The notes under the pieces: model-generated
Database searches by the model: none
The model's input: the letters and a program-made list of their open reading frames with translations, nothing else
Told to the model about the DNA's origin: nothing
Part shown: positions 8,321 to 16,644 of the stretch, piece after piece
Numbering within the stretch: position 1 is the stretch's first letter
How the letters are laid out: every line of letters starts with the position of its first letter
Source: a bacterium
Lineage (GTDB): Bacteria > Auribacterota > UBA3054
NCBI GenBank assembly: GCA_017616555.1
Contig: JAFZXZ010000032.1
Location: 241,862-305,861 of the forward strand
Length of the DNA stretch: 64,000 nt
Direction: 5' to 3'
Translations under genes and position numbers: made by a program

Positions 8321-9256
8321 CAGTCCGTAGAAGAGCGCTCCGGCGACGGAGCGCTTGACGAAATCCCGGCGTTCTTCAGGAGAAAGTTCCTTTTTCTGCT
8401 TCGCGGCGATCATGGCTCTCTCCTTGGCTTGCGCCATTTCGATCGCTTCTTTCCTCGCCTTGTCTTCAGCCGCGCCGCGCCCTTCATTAACATACGCAAT
8501 GTCTTTGTAATAAACTTCCGGATGGACTGAGACGAAGGTCCTGAAGGGTTTGTTGCCAAGAAGGCGCTGCATGTTCACCGGGCGTTTTATGGGATATTTG
8601 AAGGGCAGCCACCAGGAGAAATTGTAAGAGCCGAAGTCGGAGTTCACGGCCGAGGACTGCAGCCTTATGGCTCTGGTGTTGTTTTTAATGAGCGGTTTGC
8701 CGGACTCGTCCCTGGTATTGAAGAAAAGATCGACATTGACTTCCGGACGCTCAAAGCAGATGGTTTGGGGAAGCTTGTAGTCGCTGACGCATTTGTAGGC
8801 CTTGACTCTGACGCCGTCGCTGGAAAGAAGCGTGAAATAATCGGCGATGTTCGCGGGGATCTTTACTTCATTCTGCATGTCCAGGAAATTGTTCCTTAAT
8901 TGGAAAGTCAAGCGGAATCCAAAGCCGTTAGTCAAGATCTGCTTGTACCTGGCGCCCCATTTTTTGAGGAAGGCCGTGCGGTCTTTGGGCTTGGGATCCT
9001 CCTCGACGTAGAGCTCCGCCATCTCTGCTTCCGCAAGGATGGGGTGCATGATGACGATCACTTCCTTAAGGTTGTTCGTCATGTTGTAATAGGAGCAGAC
9101 GTCGTCGCGGTACTTGATTATCTGCTGACGGGGCGTGAGCACGGGCTGGGGCTCGGGTTCTGTGAACGAAACGTCGACATCATTGTAATCGTTGGTCTCC
9201 TCCGCTGTCAGAAAGAGGGGTAGAAAAAGGAAAAAAAGCAAGAGCAACTTTTTCAT
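8309..9256 (-). CDS. Secreted protein of unknown function
   Basis: 315 residues. The N-terminus is a clear signal peptide (MKKLLLLFFLFLPLFLTAEE), so the protein should be exported. The mature part is soluble with no recognisable domain. It includes a Trp-rich stretch (SYNFSWWLPFKYPIKRPVN) and a charged C-terminal helix (KARKEAIEMAQAKERAMIAAKQKKELS), and it ends in a short hydrophobic segment (VAGALFYGLLVN). It begins immediately after the ABC exporter stop with no gap, so the two are almost surely co-transcribed. A periplasmic partner in envelope transport is a guess from context only. I do not recognise the family. Confidence 0.7.
   Translation of the reverse strand: MKKLLLLFFLFLPLFLTAEETNDYNDVDVSFTEPEPQPVLTPRQQIIKYRDDVCSYYNMTNNLKEVIVIMHPILAEAEMAELYVEEDPKPKDRTAFLKKWGARYKQILTNGFGFRLTFQLRNNFLDMQNEVKIPANIADYFTLLSSDGVRVKAYKCVSDYKLPQTICFERPEVNVDLFFNTRDESGKPLIKNNTRAIRLQSSAVNSDFGSYNFSWWLPFKYPIKRPVNMQRLLGNKPFRTFVSVHPEVYYKDIAYVNEGRGAAEDKARKEAIEMAQAKERAMIAAKQKKELSPEERRDFVKRSVAGALFYGLLVN
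8334..8355. terminator. Hairpin at the convergent junction (possible terminator)
   Basis: A perfect 9-base stem (AGCGCTCCG / CGGAGCGCT) closes a GCGA tetraloop just past the stop of the SGNH hydrolase gene. It lies inside the 3' coding end of the convergent minus-strand gene. There is no T run, so intrinsic termination is uncertain; it may stall or protect the mRNA 3' end instead. Confidence 0.35.
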
Positions 9257-11254
9257 CTATTCCTGCTCCTCGTCGGTGAACTGCATCATGCAGAGCTTAT
9301 AGTACATGCCGGATTCGTCTTTTATCAGCTCGTCATGGGAGCCGACCTGCTGGATCTTGCCTTCCTTCATGACGATTATTCTGTCAGCATGGCGAATGGT
9401 GGAGAGACGGTGCGCGATGGCTATCACCGTGCGGTTTTCCACGAGGTTGTCTATGGCTTCCTGGACCAGCCTTTCGCTCTCGGTGTCGAGAGCCGAGGTC
9501 GCTTCGTCAAGGATCAGGATGGAGGGGTTCTTGAAGATGGCCCTAGCGATGGCCAGCCTTTGGCGCTGGCCGCCGGACAGCCTTACGCCGTGCTCGCCGA
9601 TTATGGTGTTGTAGCCTTCCGGCATTTCCATGATGAACTCATGGGCGTTGGCGGCCATGGCGGCGGCCTGGACGTCATTCATGTCGTATTTCCTGAGGCC
9701 GTAGGCGATGTTGCTGGCGATGGTGTTGTTGAAGAGTATGGTGTCCTGGCTTACCATGCCCATTTGTCCTCTGAGAGAGGAGAAGGAAAGATTCCTGATG
9801 TCAATGCCGTCCAACGTGACAGAGCCTTCCGTGCAATCGTAGAAGCGCGGGATGAGATTGGCTATGGTTGTCTTTCCGGAACCGGATGGGCCGACCAGGG
9901 CGATCATCTCACCTGGCTTTATGGTTATGTCGATGTCCTCGATGACATTGCCTTCCGTTGCGTCATAAGAGAAGGAGACGTGGTTCAAACGCAGTTCTTT
10001 CTGCATTGGAGGAGCTTCGATGGGGGAGTCGCACTCCTTGATTTCCGGAACGGTGTCCAAAACTTCGTAAATGCGGTTGAGGGCGGCTTTGGAACGCTGT
10101 ATGACATTGTTGAGTTTGCCGATGCTTCGGAAGGGCTTGATGGAAAGGAGAAGGATCGTGAGGTAGGCGACGATCGTTCCGAAAGTAGCCTCGCCGGTCA
10201 TGACCGAAATGAGGAGCAGGCTGCCGACCACTACAAGGCACAAGATACCCGCCAGTTCGGTCAGCGGGCTGACCATGACGTCGTTCCTTATGCCGGCCAT
10301 TCTCTGTTCATAATATTTTCTGAGCTGGCGGTCAAAGCGCTTAATTTCGTATTCCTCGGTGTTGAAGGCCCTGACGATCCTGATACCTGTGATGGTCTCC
10401 TGGAGAAGGGAGACGATATCCGCGATCTTTTCCTGCGTTTTCTTGGAGATCTTCCTGATCCTTTGTCCGATTATGATGATTGGCGCCATGATGACGGGCA
10501 GGAAGATGGCGGAGAAAATGGAGACTTTCCAGTTCAAGGCCAGAAGCATGCAGACTATGAAGGGAAGGCTTGAGATCTCGGCCACGGAGTCCGCCAAGCG
10601 TGCGGAGAGCGTCGCCTGCACAACGTTGACGTCGTTCGTGACGCGGGAAATAAGGTCGCCGGTTCTGTTGACGTTGAAATAGCGGATGGGGAGTTCCTGT
10701 ATTTTTCGGTACATCATGTCCATCAGCTTGCAGACCATCGACTGCGAAACGCCCTCCATCACAAGGTGTAGGGAAACGGAGAAGAAAACTCTCAGAAGGA
10801 TCATCACAAAGATGAAGGCTAGGAGCATGCGGGCCAGCTTGGTGGGATTGATGGCATTCAGCTTGGCCACTATCTCCTCTATTTTCGCCATCCAGGAGGC
10901 GGGAAGGACCTGCCTGGTTGAGTCGGGGATCCTAATGAGATAGCTGTCCTCTTTGCTCTTCTCCTCCTTTTCTTTCGCTTCGCCAAGCTTCTCGTCAAGC
11001 TTCAGTTTGGCGGAAAGGTAATTGTTGGTCAGCGGCCTGGCCGACCAATAGCGGGAGACTTTGCACATCCACTCCGGAACTTCCTCCCTGTCGCTGGAAG
11101 TGAGGGCCGGCAGGATGCGGTCCGCGAAAGGCGCGATCGTTCCTATGCTGGCGAACTGCGTGGCGTTGACGCCTATCATGCACACGACGCCCAGGAGCAG
11201 CTGGAACTTGTAGCTGAGAGCTAGTTTCGCGAAGCGTAAAAAAGGACTTTTCAT
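9257..11254 (-). CDS. MsbA-like ABC exporter (fused permease and ATPase)
   Basis: 665 residues. Six membrane helices are followed by an ATPase with Walker A GPSGSGKTT (about residue 453), signature LSGGQRQRLAIARA (about 556), Walker B ILILDEATSALD and the H-loop AIAHRLST. This is the type IV ABC exporter layout of MsbA, the lipid A flippase, and of related lipid or drug exporters. Between helices 1 and 2 there is an enlarged loop of roughly 100 residues containing a Lys/Glu-rich coiled segment (KLGEAKEKEEKSKED), not present in E. coli MsbA. LPS genes elsewhere (hldD) make lipid A export likely but not certain. It is followed without a gap by a secreted-protein gene. Confidence 0.85.
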   Translation of the reverse strand: MKSPFLRFAKLALSYKFQLLLGVVCMIGVNATQFASIGTIAPFADRILPALTSSDREEVPEWMCKVSRYWSARPLTNNYLSAKLKLDEKLGEAKEKEEKSKEDSYLIRIPDSTRQVLPASWMAKIEEIVAKLNAINPTKLARMLLAFIFVMILLRVFFSVSLHLVMEGVSQSMVCKLMDMMYRKIQELPIRYFNVNRTGDLISRVTNDVNVVQATLSARLADSVAEISSLPFIVCMLLALNWKVSIFSAIFLPVIMAPIIIIGQRIRKISKKTQEKIADIVSLLQETITGIRIVRAFNTEEYEIKRFDRQLRKYYEQRMAGIRNDVMVSPLTELAGILCLVVVGSLLLISVMTGEATFGTIVAYLTILLLSIKPFRSIGKLNNVIQRSKAALNRIYEVLDTVPEIKECDSPIEAPPMQKELRLNHVSFSYDATEGNVIEDIDITIKPGEMIALVGPSGSGKTTIANLIPRFYDCTEGSVTLDGIDIRNLSFSSLRGQMGMVSQDTILFNNTIASNIAYGLRKYDMNDVQAAAMAANAHEFIMEMPEGYNTIIGEHGVRLSGGQRQRLAIARAIFKNPSILILDEATSALDTESERLVQEAIDNLVENRTVIAIAHRLSTIRHADRIIVMKEGKIQQVGSHDELIKDESGMYYKLCMMQFTDEEQE

Positions 11255-11264
11255 TTCGTTTTCT

Positions 11265-11341
11265 TGGTGCGCCAGGCGGGATTCGAACCCACAGCCTTCG
11301 GCTCCGGAGGCCGACGCTCTATCCAGTTGGGCTACTGGCGC
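11265..11341 (-). tRNA. tRNA-Arg (anticodon CCG)
   Basis: Reading the minus strand, a 77-base cloverleaf can be drawn. The acceptor stem is GCGCCAG/CTGGCGC with discriminator A and an encoded CCA end. The anticodon stem-loop TCGGC-CTCCGGA-GCCGA has anticodon CCG (codon CGG), and the T arm contains GGTTCGAATCC. It sits between glyS and the ABC exporter, 8 bases after the glyS stop and 10 bases before the exporter start, so it is probably cut out of a shared transcript. Confidence 0.97.
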
Positions 11342-11349
11342 TGATTCTT

Positions 11350-13545
11350 TTATGCTGTGACGATTTTTGAGAGATCGGCGATCTTGTTCTGTATGGTGTC
11401 GGAAATGCTTTTCAGTATGGCGAGCCTGTTGGAGGCCACCGCTTTGTCGTCGGCGTAGATCCTCACGTTGGTGAAGAAATCATCAAGGGGCTTGGCCATT
11501 TTGCTTGCAAGCAGTTTGACGGTCTTGCCGAATTCGCAGTTTTCCAGGAGAGCGTGCGCTTCCAGCCTTGCGTTTTCCCAAGCGTCCCACAGTTCTTTCT
11601 CTTCCTTTTCAGCGAAGAGCGCCGTGTCCACTTTGCAGGCTGCCGTACCTTTCTTCTCGTCTTTCATTATATTGACGCAGCGCGTCAGCATATTGCACAA
11701 GGTCAGGAACTCGGCATCCTGCTTCATTTCCTGGAGCTCCAGGGCTTTTTTGCGGGCGACGTATATTCCGGGCCAGGGAGATCCGAAGATCGCCTGTATG
11801 ATGTCGTAGCTTACGCCTTCCTCTTTCAAAACTGTCTCGAAGCGGCCCATGAAGAGGGAAGTGAACTGTTTTTCAAGCTTGTGCGCGTCGGAGTGCGGCT
11901 CGAACCAGCTGTTGGCGATAAGGGATAGTTCGTTTTCCTGGATAGCGGCGGAGATGCCCATTCTTTCCGTCATGATGGAAACGAAATTCTTTTTAAAGCT
12001 GTCGCTGTCGGCTTCCAGAAGCTCCACGGCGACTTTGGCAAGATCGCTCAGTTTGAAGCGCAGTTTGTGGGCGATGATGGTCTTCAGAAGACCGAAGGTT
12101 TGGCGGCGCAGCATGTAGGGATCGGCGGAGCCTGTGGGGGCCAAGCCTACCGTCACGCAGCCTATTATCGTGTCGATCTTGTCGGCGATACTGAGAATGG
12201 CTCCGGGAAGCGTCTCGGGAAGGTCGTCTCCGGCGCTCCTGGGTTTATACATCTCCTCGATGGCCAGGGCGTGCGCGCGGCTCACCTTATCGACGCGCTC
12301 GGCGTAGATCCGGCCCATGATGCCCTGCAGTTCCGGGAATTCGAAGACCATGGCGGTCGTGAGATCGGAACGGGACAGGAGCGCGGCTTCACTGGCAATC
12401 TCCGCGGCTTCCTGGTTCCCGGTCATCTCTCCGAGAGCGGTGGCGATGCAGGCCACTCTTTCCGTTTTGGCGAAGTAGGTGCCGATGTCCTTTTGGAAGA
12501 TCACGTTTTTCAGTTTCTCTCTTCTTTCCTTAAGCGTGACTTCTTTGTCTTCGTTGAAGAAGAAGCGAGCGTCGGACAGCCTGGCGGAGATAACGCGCTC
12601 GTAGCCCGTCTTGATCAGCGCTTCCTCTTTCAGGTCATTGTTGGTGACGGAAAGGAAAGAAGCCTCAAGCCTGCCCTCGGAGTCGTAGCAGGGGAAGCTC
12701 TTCTGGTGCTTTTTCAGAGTCGTTATGAGAACTTCCGGCGGCAGCTCGAGGTATTCGGGCGCGATGCTGCCTTTCACGCAGTTGGGGTATTCGGTAAGAT
12801 TCGCGCAGATATCGATAAGCTCTTCGTCGAGGCGTTCCTCGATGCAGCCGAATTTTAGAAGCTGTTCTTTGATAATCGCTCTGCGTTCTTCAAAAGAGAG
12901 GATGACAAAGTGCTCTTTGAGCAGTTTTGCGTATTCCGCAAAGTCGGCTTTTTCCATTTCGAAGGGGCCGGGGGCAAGGAAGCGGTGCCCCTTTATTTCC
13001 CTACCGGCTTTGAGACCGTCCAGGTCGCAGTCGATTAGTTCGCTGCCAAGGAGGCAGCAGAGCGAGCGGATCGGGCGGGCGAAAGTCGTGGGCTTTACGT
13101 CCCAGCGCATGGATTTCGGGGAGCGCAGTCCTTTGATAAGCTCAGGGATCTTTCCTTTCAAAAGCTCAGTAGTTTTCTTTCCGCCTTCCTTTACTCTGGC
13201 AAAAAGATATTCCTTGCCGTTCTCCTCAACGCGTCCAATCTTATCCAAGGGAAGACCTACTTTCAGGGCGAAATTCTCAGCGGCTTTGGTCGGAGCCCCG
13301 TCCTTAAAAGAAACGGAAACGGGGGGACCTTTCACGTCGCTTTCTTTGACGGATTGCACTTCGGAAAGTTCAGCGCAGAAAAAAGCCAGCCTTCTGGGAG
13401 TCCAGGCGCACACGACGTCCTTGTGTTCCAGCATGGCGGAGGCGAAATAGTTTTCGAGATCCTCCTTCATCTGGCGGGCGTAATTGGGAAGGTAGGAAGC
13501 GGGGAGCTCTTCAGTCCCGATCTCTAAAAAGAATGGCAAGCTCAT
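11350..13545 (-). CDS. glyS: Glycyl-tRNA synthetase beta subunit
   Basis: 731 residues from the ATG at 13545, chosen because it overlaps the glyQ stop as ATGA and follows a GGAGG. An upstream in-frame ATG would extend into glyQ. The N-terminus LPFFLEIGTEELPASYLPNY is the classic GlyS opening; KGPPVS, EFPELQGIMGRIYA, the HD-domain-like middle and the C-terminal DALR-type anticodon region (DDFFTNVRIYADD) are all seen. With GlyQ it forms the alpha2beta2 enzyme that charges tRNA-Gly. Beta supplies tRNA recognition and possible editing functions. Confidence 0.96.
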   Translation of the reverse strand: MSLPFFLEIGTEELPASYLPNYARQMKEDLENYFASAMLEHKDVVCAWTPRRLAFFCAELSEVQSVKESDVKGPPVSVSFKDGAPTKAAENFALKVGLPLDKIGRVEENGKEYLFARVKEGGKKTTELLKGKIPELIKGLRSPKSMRWDVKPTTFARPIRSLCCLLGSELIDCDLDGLKAGREIKGHRFLAPGPFEMEKADFAEYAKLLKEHFVILSFEERRAIIKEQLLKFGCIEERLDEELIDICANLTEYPNCVKGSIAPEYLELPPEVLITTLKKHQKSFPCYDSEGRLEASFLSVTNNDLKEEALIKTGYERVISARLSDARFFFNEDKEVTLKERREKLKNVIFQKDIGTYFAKTERVACIATALGEMTGNQEAAEIASEAALLSRSDLTTAMVFEFPELQGIMGRIYAERVDKVSRAHALAIEEMYKPRSAGDDLPETLPGAILSIADKIDTIIGCVTVGLAPTGSADPYMLRRQTFGLLKTIIAHKLRFKLSDLAKVAVELLEADSDSFKKNFVSIMTERMGISAAIQENELSLIANSWFEPHSDAHKLEKQFTSLFMGRFETVLKEEGVSYDIIQAIFGSPWPGIYVARKKALELQEMKQDAEFLTLCNMLTRCVNIMKDEKKGTAACKVDTALFAEKEEKELWDAWENARLEAHALLENCEFGKTVKLLASKMAKPLDDFFTNVRIYADDKAVASNRLAILKSISDTIQNKIADLSKIVTA

Positions 13546-14423
13546 TTTTCCTCCTTGTCGATGCCTTTCACTACCCTGTAGCATTTGGCGCAGCTAAGGG
13601 CCATGCTTCTTATCATGCCGATGAAGGCCGTCCTCTGCGTCACGCTGATGGCGCCGCGGGCGTCAAGCACGTTGAACCAATGCGAACAATTCATCAGCCA
13701 TTCGTAAGCGGCGTAGGGAATCTTCGCTTCAAGCGTTTCCTTGCATTCCGTTTCCGCCTGCTTGAAGAACTGCCAGTGCCTTTCCACGCTGGCGTGTGAG
13801 AAACTGTAGTCGGAAAGCTCGTATTCGAACATCTTGCGCATGTCACGGTAAGTGACGCCTTCCGTCCATTCGATATCCATGACATGGTCTTTGCCCTGGA
13901 CGAAGGCGGCGATCCTTTCCAAGCCGTAAGTCAGTTCCAGCGTCACGGGCTTCATCTCAAAGCCGGCCATCTGCTGGAAATAAGTGAACTGCGAGATCTC
14001 GGTGCCGTCGCAAAGTATCTGCCAGCCGAGGCCGGTGGCGCCCAGAGTGGGGGATTCCCAGTCGTCCTCCTCGAACCTGAGATCGTGCACCCTGGGGTCG
14101 ATGCCGATAGCTTCCAAACTTTTCAGATAGACTTCCTGCGCGTTGACAGGCGAAGGCTTTATGATCGCCTGGAACTGATGGTGCTGGTAGAGTCGGTTAG
14201 GGTTGTCGCCGTAGCGGCCGTCGGTCGGACGGCGGGAGGGCTGAACGTAAGCGACCTTCCAGGGGTCTGGCCCCTGGACGCCGAAGAAAGTGCAGGGATG
14301 GAAAGTGCCTGCGCCAACCTCATGGTCGTAAGGTTGGACTATTACGCAGCCGTACTCGCTCCAATATTTCTGCAAACGGAAGATGATCTCCTGCAGAGTC
14401 GGAGCTTTTTCAAATTTAGTCAT
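13542..14423 (-). CDS. glyQ: Glycyl-tRNA synthetase alpha subunit
   Basis: 293 residues, the usual GlyQ size. Conserved blocks include LQEIIFRLQKYWSEYGCVI, HPCTFFGVQGPDPWKVAYVQ, RRPTDGRYGDNPNRLY and TYGLERIAAFVQ, the class II catalytic core that makes glycyl-adenylate. The start ATG at 14423 is downstream of an extended -10 promoter and a 17-base palindrome. The gene heads a minus-strand unit glyQ-glyS-tRNA-Arg-ABC exporter-secreted protein. Confidence 0.96.
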   Translation of the reverse strand: MTKFEKAPTLQEIIFRLQKYWSEYGCVIVQPYDHEVGAGTFHPCTFFGVQGPDPWKVAYVQPSRRPTDGRYGDNPNRLYQHHQFQAIIKPSPVNAQEVYLKSLEAIGIDPRVHDLRFEEDDWESPTLGATGLGWQILCDGTEISQFTYFQQMAGFEMKPVTLELTYGLERIAAFVQGKDHVMDIEWTEGVTYRDMRKMFEYELSDYSFSHASVERHWQFFKQAETECKETLEAKIPYAAYEWLMNCSHWFNVLDARGAISVTQRTAFIGMIRSMALSCAKCYRVVKGIDKEEK

Positions 14424-14446
14424 TTCTTTAGCCGTTTTGATTAACT

Positions 14447-14463
14447 TATAGATATTATCTATA
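14447..14463. promoter_or_regulatory. Palindrome between glyQ promoter and start (possible operator)
   Basis: TATAGATA-T-TATCTATA is a perfect 8-1-8 inverted repeat. It lies immediately downstream of the glyQ -10 box and overlaps the expected transcription start, where a repressor would block initiation. The position supports an operator; the regulator is unknown. Confidence 0.45.
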
Positions 14464-14464
14464 A

Positions 14465-14473
14465 ATTATAGCA
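14465..14473 (-). promoter_or_regulatory. Extended -10 promoter of glyQ
   Basis: On the minus strand the sequence reads TGCTATAAT, a perfect extended -10. No good -35 is found at the usual spacing (GAAAGG there). The glyQ ATG follows about 41 bases later. Confidence 0.6.
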
Positions 14474-14501
14474 TAAACGGCCGCGCGCCTTTCCTTGGCG
14501 C

Positions 14502-14849
14502 TCAGGCAACGACTTCGGGGCCGGAAACGCCTTTGGGATTCGGACCGTATTCGTTGTCGCCAGGATCGCTGTCGATAATGAAGAAAATGATGAGAATGAT
14601 CGTTCCAATGATAGGAATGCATCCGATCAAGAGCCACCAGCCGGTGCGGCCGGTGTCATGGAGTCTTCTGACCGCGACGGAAAGACCCGGAATGAAGAGA
14701 ACTATGCCGGAAATAATGTTTACCAAAGGAATCAAGCCCAAGATAAGCGCGAAAAGGGTGAAAAACCAATATTCGCTGCGGCGAGCTCTGCCTTCAAAAC
14801 ACCTGTAAGCTTTATTCCAGGCGCTGACAATCGATTCTGAAAAACTCAT
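14502..14849 (-). CDS. DUF805 family membrane protein
   Basis: 115 residues from the ATG at 14849, chosen because AGAGGAG lies just upstream. Family marks are FEGRARRSEYWFFTLF near the N-terminus and AVRRLHDTGRTGWWLLIGCIPIIG, with four predicted membrane helices and a polar end containing DPGDNEYGPNP. DUF805 proteins are small inner-membrane proteins of unknown function, common next to stress or envelope genes. It is a single-gene unit with its own extended -10 and lies back to back with the acyl-CoA synthetase gene. Confidence 0.85.
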   Translation of the reverse strand: MSFSESIVSAWNKAYRCFEGRARRSEYWFFTLFALILGLIPLVNIISGIVLFIPGLSVAVRRLHDTGRTGWWLLIGCIPIIGTIILIIFFIIDSDPGDNEYGPNPKGVSGPEVVA

Positions 14850-14892
14850 ACAAGACTCCTCTTCTTTTTGGTTAGATGCTATATCTCCTAAC

Positions 14893-14901
14893 ATTATAAC
14901 A
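14893..14901 (-). promoter_or_regulatory. Extended -10 promoter of the DUF805 gene
   Basis: The minus strand reads TGTTATAAT, a TGn extended -10, about 43 bases before the start codon. The -35 region is weak. Confidence 0.5.
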
Positions 14902-14951
14902 CAGGCTAACAGCGGAAGAAAGCCCCTTGGAGAATGATGAAAGGGAAACTA

Positions 14952-14980
14952 TTTACTTTTTAATAGTTTTTTAATACAAT
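14952..14980 (+). promoter_or_regulatory. Promoter of the acyl-CoA synthetase gene
   Basis: A -35-like TTTACT (14952-14957), a 17-base spacer and a -10-like TACAAT (14975-14980) sit in an AT-rich tract between divergent genes. The ATG at 15019 follows with a short AAGG. Confidence 0.5.
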
Positions 14981-14982
14981 AA

Positions 14983-14998
14983 ATTAATACGTATTAAT
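14983..14998. promoter_or_regulatory. Perfect 16-base palindrome at the acyl-CoA synthetase promoter (possible operator)
   Basis: ATTAATAC-GTATTAAT is a perfect dyad located 2 bases downstream of the -10 box, so it covers the expected start of transcription. This is a typical repressor position. A TetR- or FadR-type fatty-acid regulator is possible, but none is encoded nearby. Confidence 0.5.
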
Positions 14999-15018
14999 AT
15001 CGCCGGAATATTAAGGTT

Positions 15019-16644
15019 ATGAAATATTACGAATTCCTGGAAAGATACAGAAAAGAAGAGTCGCCCTGGCCCTTCAACTTCGCCGTTGACGTCGTGGACG
15101 CCGAGGGCAAGGCTGATCCTAAGAAGCTTGCGATGATCTGGCTGAACGAGCACGGCCTTGAAAAGCGTTTTACTTACGCGGACTTCACAAGGGAATCCAA
15201 CAAAGCCGCGAACGTTCTGAGAGGACTGGGCGTGCAGAGGGAGGACATCGTGGTCCTTATGATGACGAGGCGTCCCGAGTGGTGGATCTGCGCCTTGGCC
15301 GTCATGAAGCTCGGCGCCATCGTTATCCCGGTCTCTTCCAAGCTTACGCCTTATGACATCCGCTACCGCAGCGGCATGACGCCCATCAAGGCTATCATTA
15401 CGGAAGATTCCTTAAAGGGCGTCTTCGACGAAGCCAGCGACGATTTGACTTACGTGCATCTTTTCCTGACTTACGACGGCGGCAACGAGAAGTGGCAGAA
15501 CATGGGCGAGCTCTGTGAGAAGGCTTCAGAAGATTTCAAGGATCCCGCCGACACCACCATCCTTTCCCCCATGATCATGTACTTCACCTCCGGCACTTCC
15601 GGTTTGCCGAAGATGGTGAGGCACAATTATCTTTACGCTTGGGCGCATCTGGCCACCAGCGAGCTCTGGCACAAAGAGACGCCTGAGTCGCTGCAGTGGA
15701 CGATCACGGACACGGGCTGGGGAAAACTTTGCTGGGGCGCTTTCATAGCCCAATGGATGGCTGGTTCCTGCATTTTCGTTTACGAGTACAAAGGCCACTT
15801 CGACGGCAAGGATATCCTGCGCAATATTGAGAAATACCGCATCACGAATTTCTGCGCGCCTCCTACGGTCTATCGTCTTTTGATCGCCGAGGACGTCAGT
15901 AAATACGACATCTCCTCCCTTAAGGTGTGTACCGCCGCCGGCGAGGCCTTGAGCATTCCCGACGCTTTGAAGTGGAAAGAGCTTTCCGGCCTTGACATCT
16001 ACGAAGGCTACGGCCAGACTGAGAGCACGATCCTGCTTGGAAATCTGCCGGGCGAACAGCACAAGATCGGCTCCCTCGGCAGATCCATTCCCGGTCTCGA
16101 CGTCGATATCGTTGACGAGGAAGGAAACCGCCTTGGCCCAGACAAGGAAGGCAACATCGCCGTCTGCATGGAGGGCAAATGGCCTCCCGGACTTTTCCAC
16201 GGGTACCTTAACGAGGAAGAGATGAACAAGGAAGTCTTCCACCACGGCTGGTATTTTACCCGCGACCTCGGCATTAAGGACAAGGACGGCTTTATCTGGT
16301 TCGTCTCCCGCAGCGACGACGTTTTCAAGAGTTCCGGCTACAGGATCAGCCCGGCGGAAGTTGAGAAAGCCCTGCAGCAGCACGAGGCAGTGGCTGACAG
16401 CATCGTTATAGGCGTTCCGCACAAGATGCGCGGTTTCGTTGTCAAGGCTTTCGTACAATTAAGACCGGGCTTCGAACCGTCCTTCCTTCTTGAGAAAGAT
16501 ATTCAGAGCTTCGTGAGAAAGAACACGGCGCCCTACATGTATCCGAGAATAGTCGAGTTCGTGGACGATCTTCCCAAGACCACCAACGGCAAGAAGTGCC
16601 GCTGGAAAATGGTGGAAATAGAAAACAAAAAGAACAATGGATAA
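15019..16644 (+). CDS. Acyl-CoA synthetase (medium-chain ACSM-type, AMP-forming)
   Basis: 541 residues of the ANL adenylate-forming family. The ATP loop is YFTSGTSGLPKMVRHN, A5 is EGYGQTESTI, A8 includes the FTRDLG / SRSDDVFKSSGYRISPAEVE block, and the catalytic-lysine motif near the end is TTNGKKCRW. The pattern resembles ACSM or acetyl/propionyl/butyryl-CoA synthetases that activate a short- or medium-chain acid with ATP and CoA. Its promoter carries a palindrome at the start site, so it is probably repressed when substrate is absent. The stop overlaps queH by 8 bases. Confidence 0.85.
   Translation: MKYYEFLERYRKEESPWPFNFAVDVVDAEGKADPKKLAMIWLNEHGLEKRFTYADFTRESNKAANVLRGLGVQREDIVVLMMTRRPEWWICALAVMKLGAIVIPVSSKLTPYDIRYRSGMTPIKAIITEDSLKGVFDEASDDLTYVHLFLTYDGGNEKWQNMGELCEKASEDFKDPADTTILSPMIMYFTSGTSGLPKMVRHNYLYAWAHLATSELWHKETPESLQWTITDTGWGKLCWGAFIAQWMAGSCIFVYEYKGHFDGKDILRNIEKYRITNFCAPPTVYRLLIAEDVSKYDISSLKVCTAAGEALSIPDALKWKELSGLDIYEGYGQTESTILLGNLPGEQHKIGSLGRSIPGLDVDIVDEEGNRLGPDKEGNIAVCMEGKWPPGLFHGYLNEEEMNKEVFHHGWYFTRDLGIKDKDGFIWFVSRSDDVFKSSGYRISPAEVEKALQQHEAVADSIVIGVPHKMRGFVVKAFVQLRPGFEPSFLLEKDIQSFVRKNTAPYMYPRIVEFVDDLPKTTNGKKCRWKMVEIENKKNNG

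Noticed and set aside
9335-10573. Long open frame on the plus strand opposite the ABC exporter (412 codons)
   Set aside because: Its amino acids mirror the exporter codons; no domain or ribosome site is present and the minus-strand gene has all ABC motifs.
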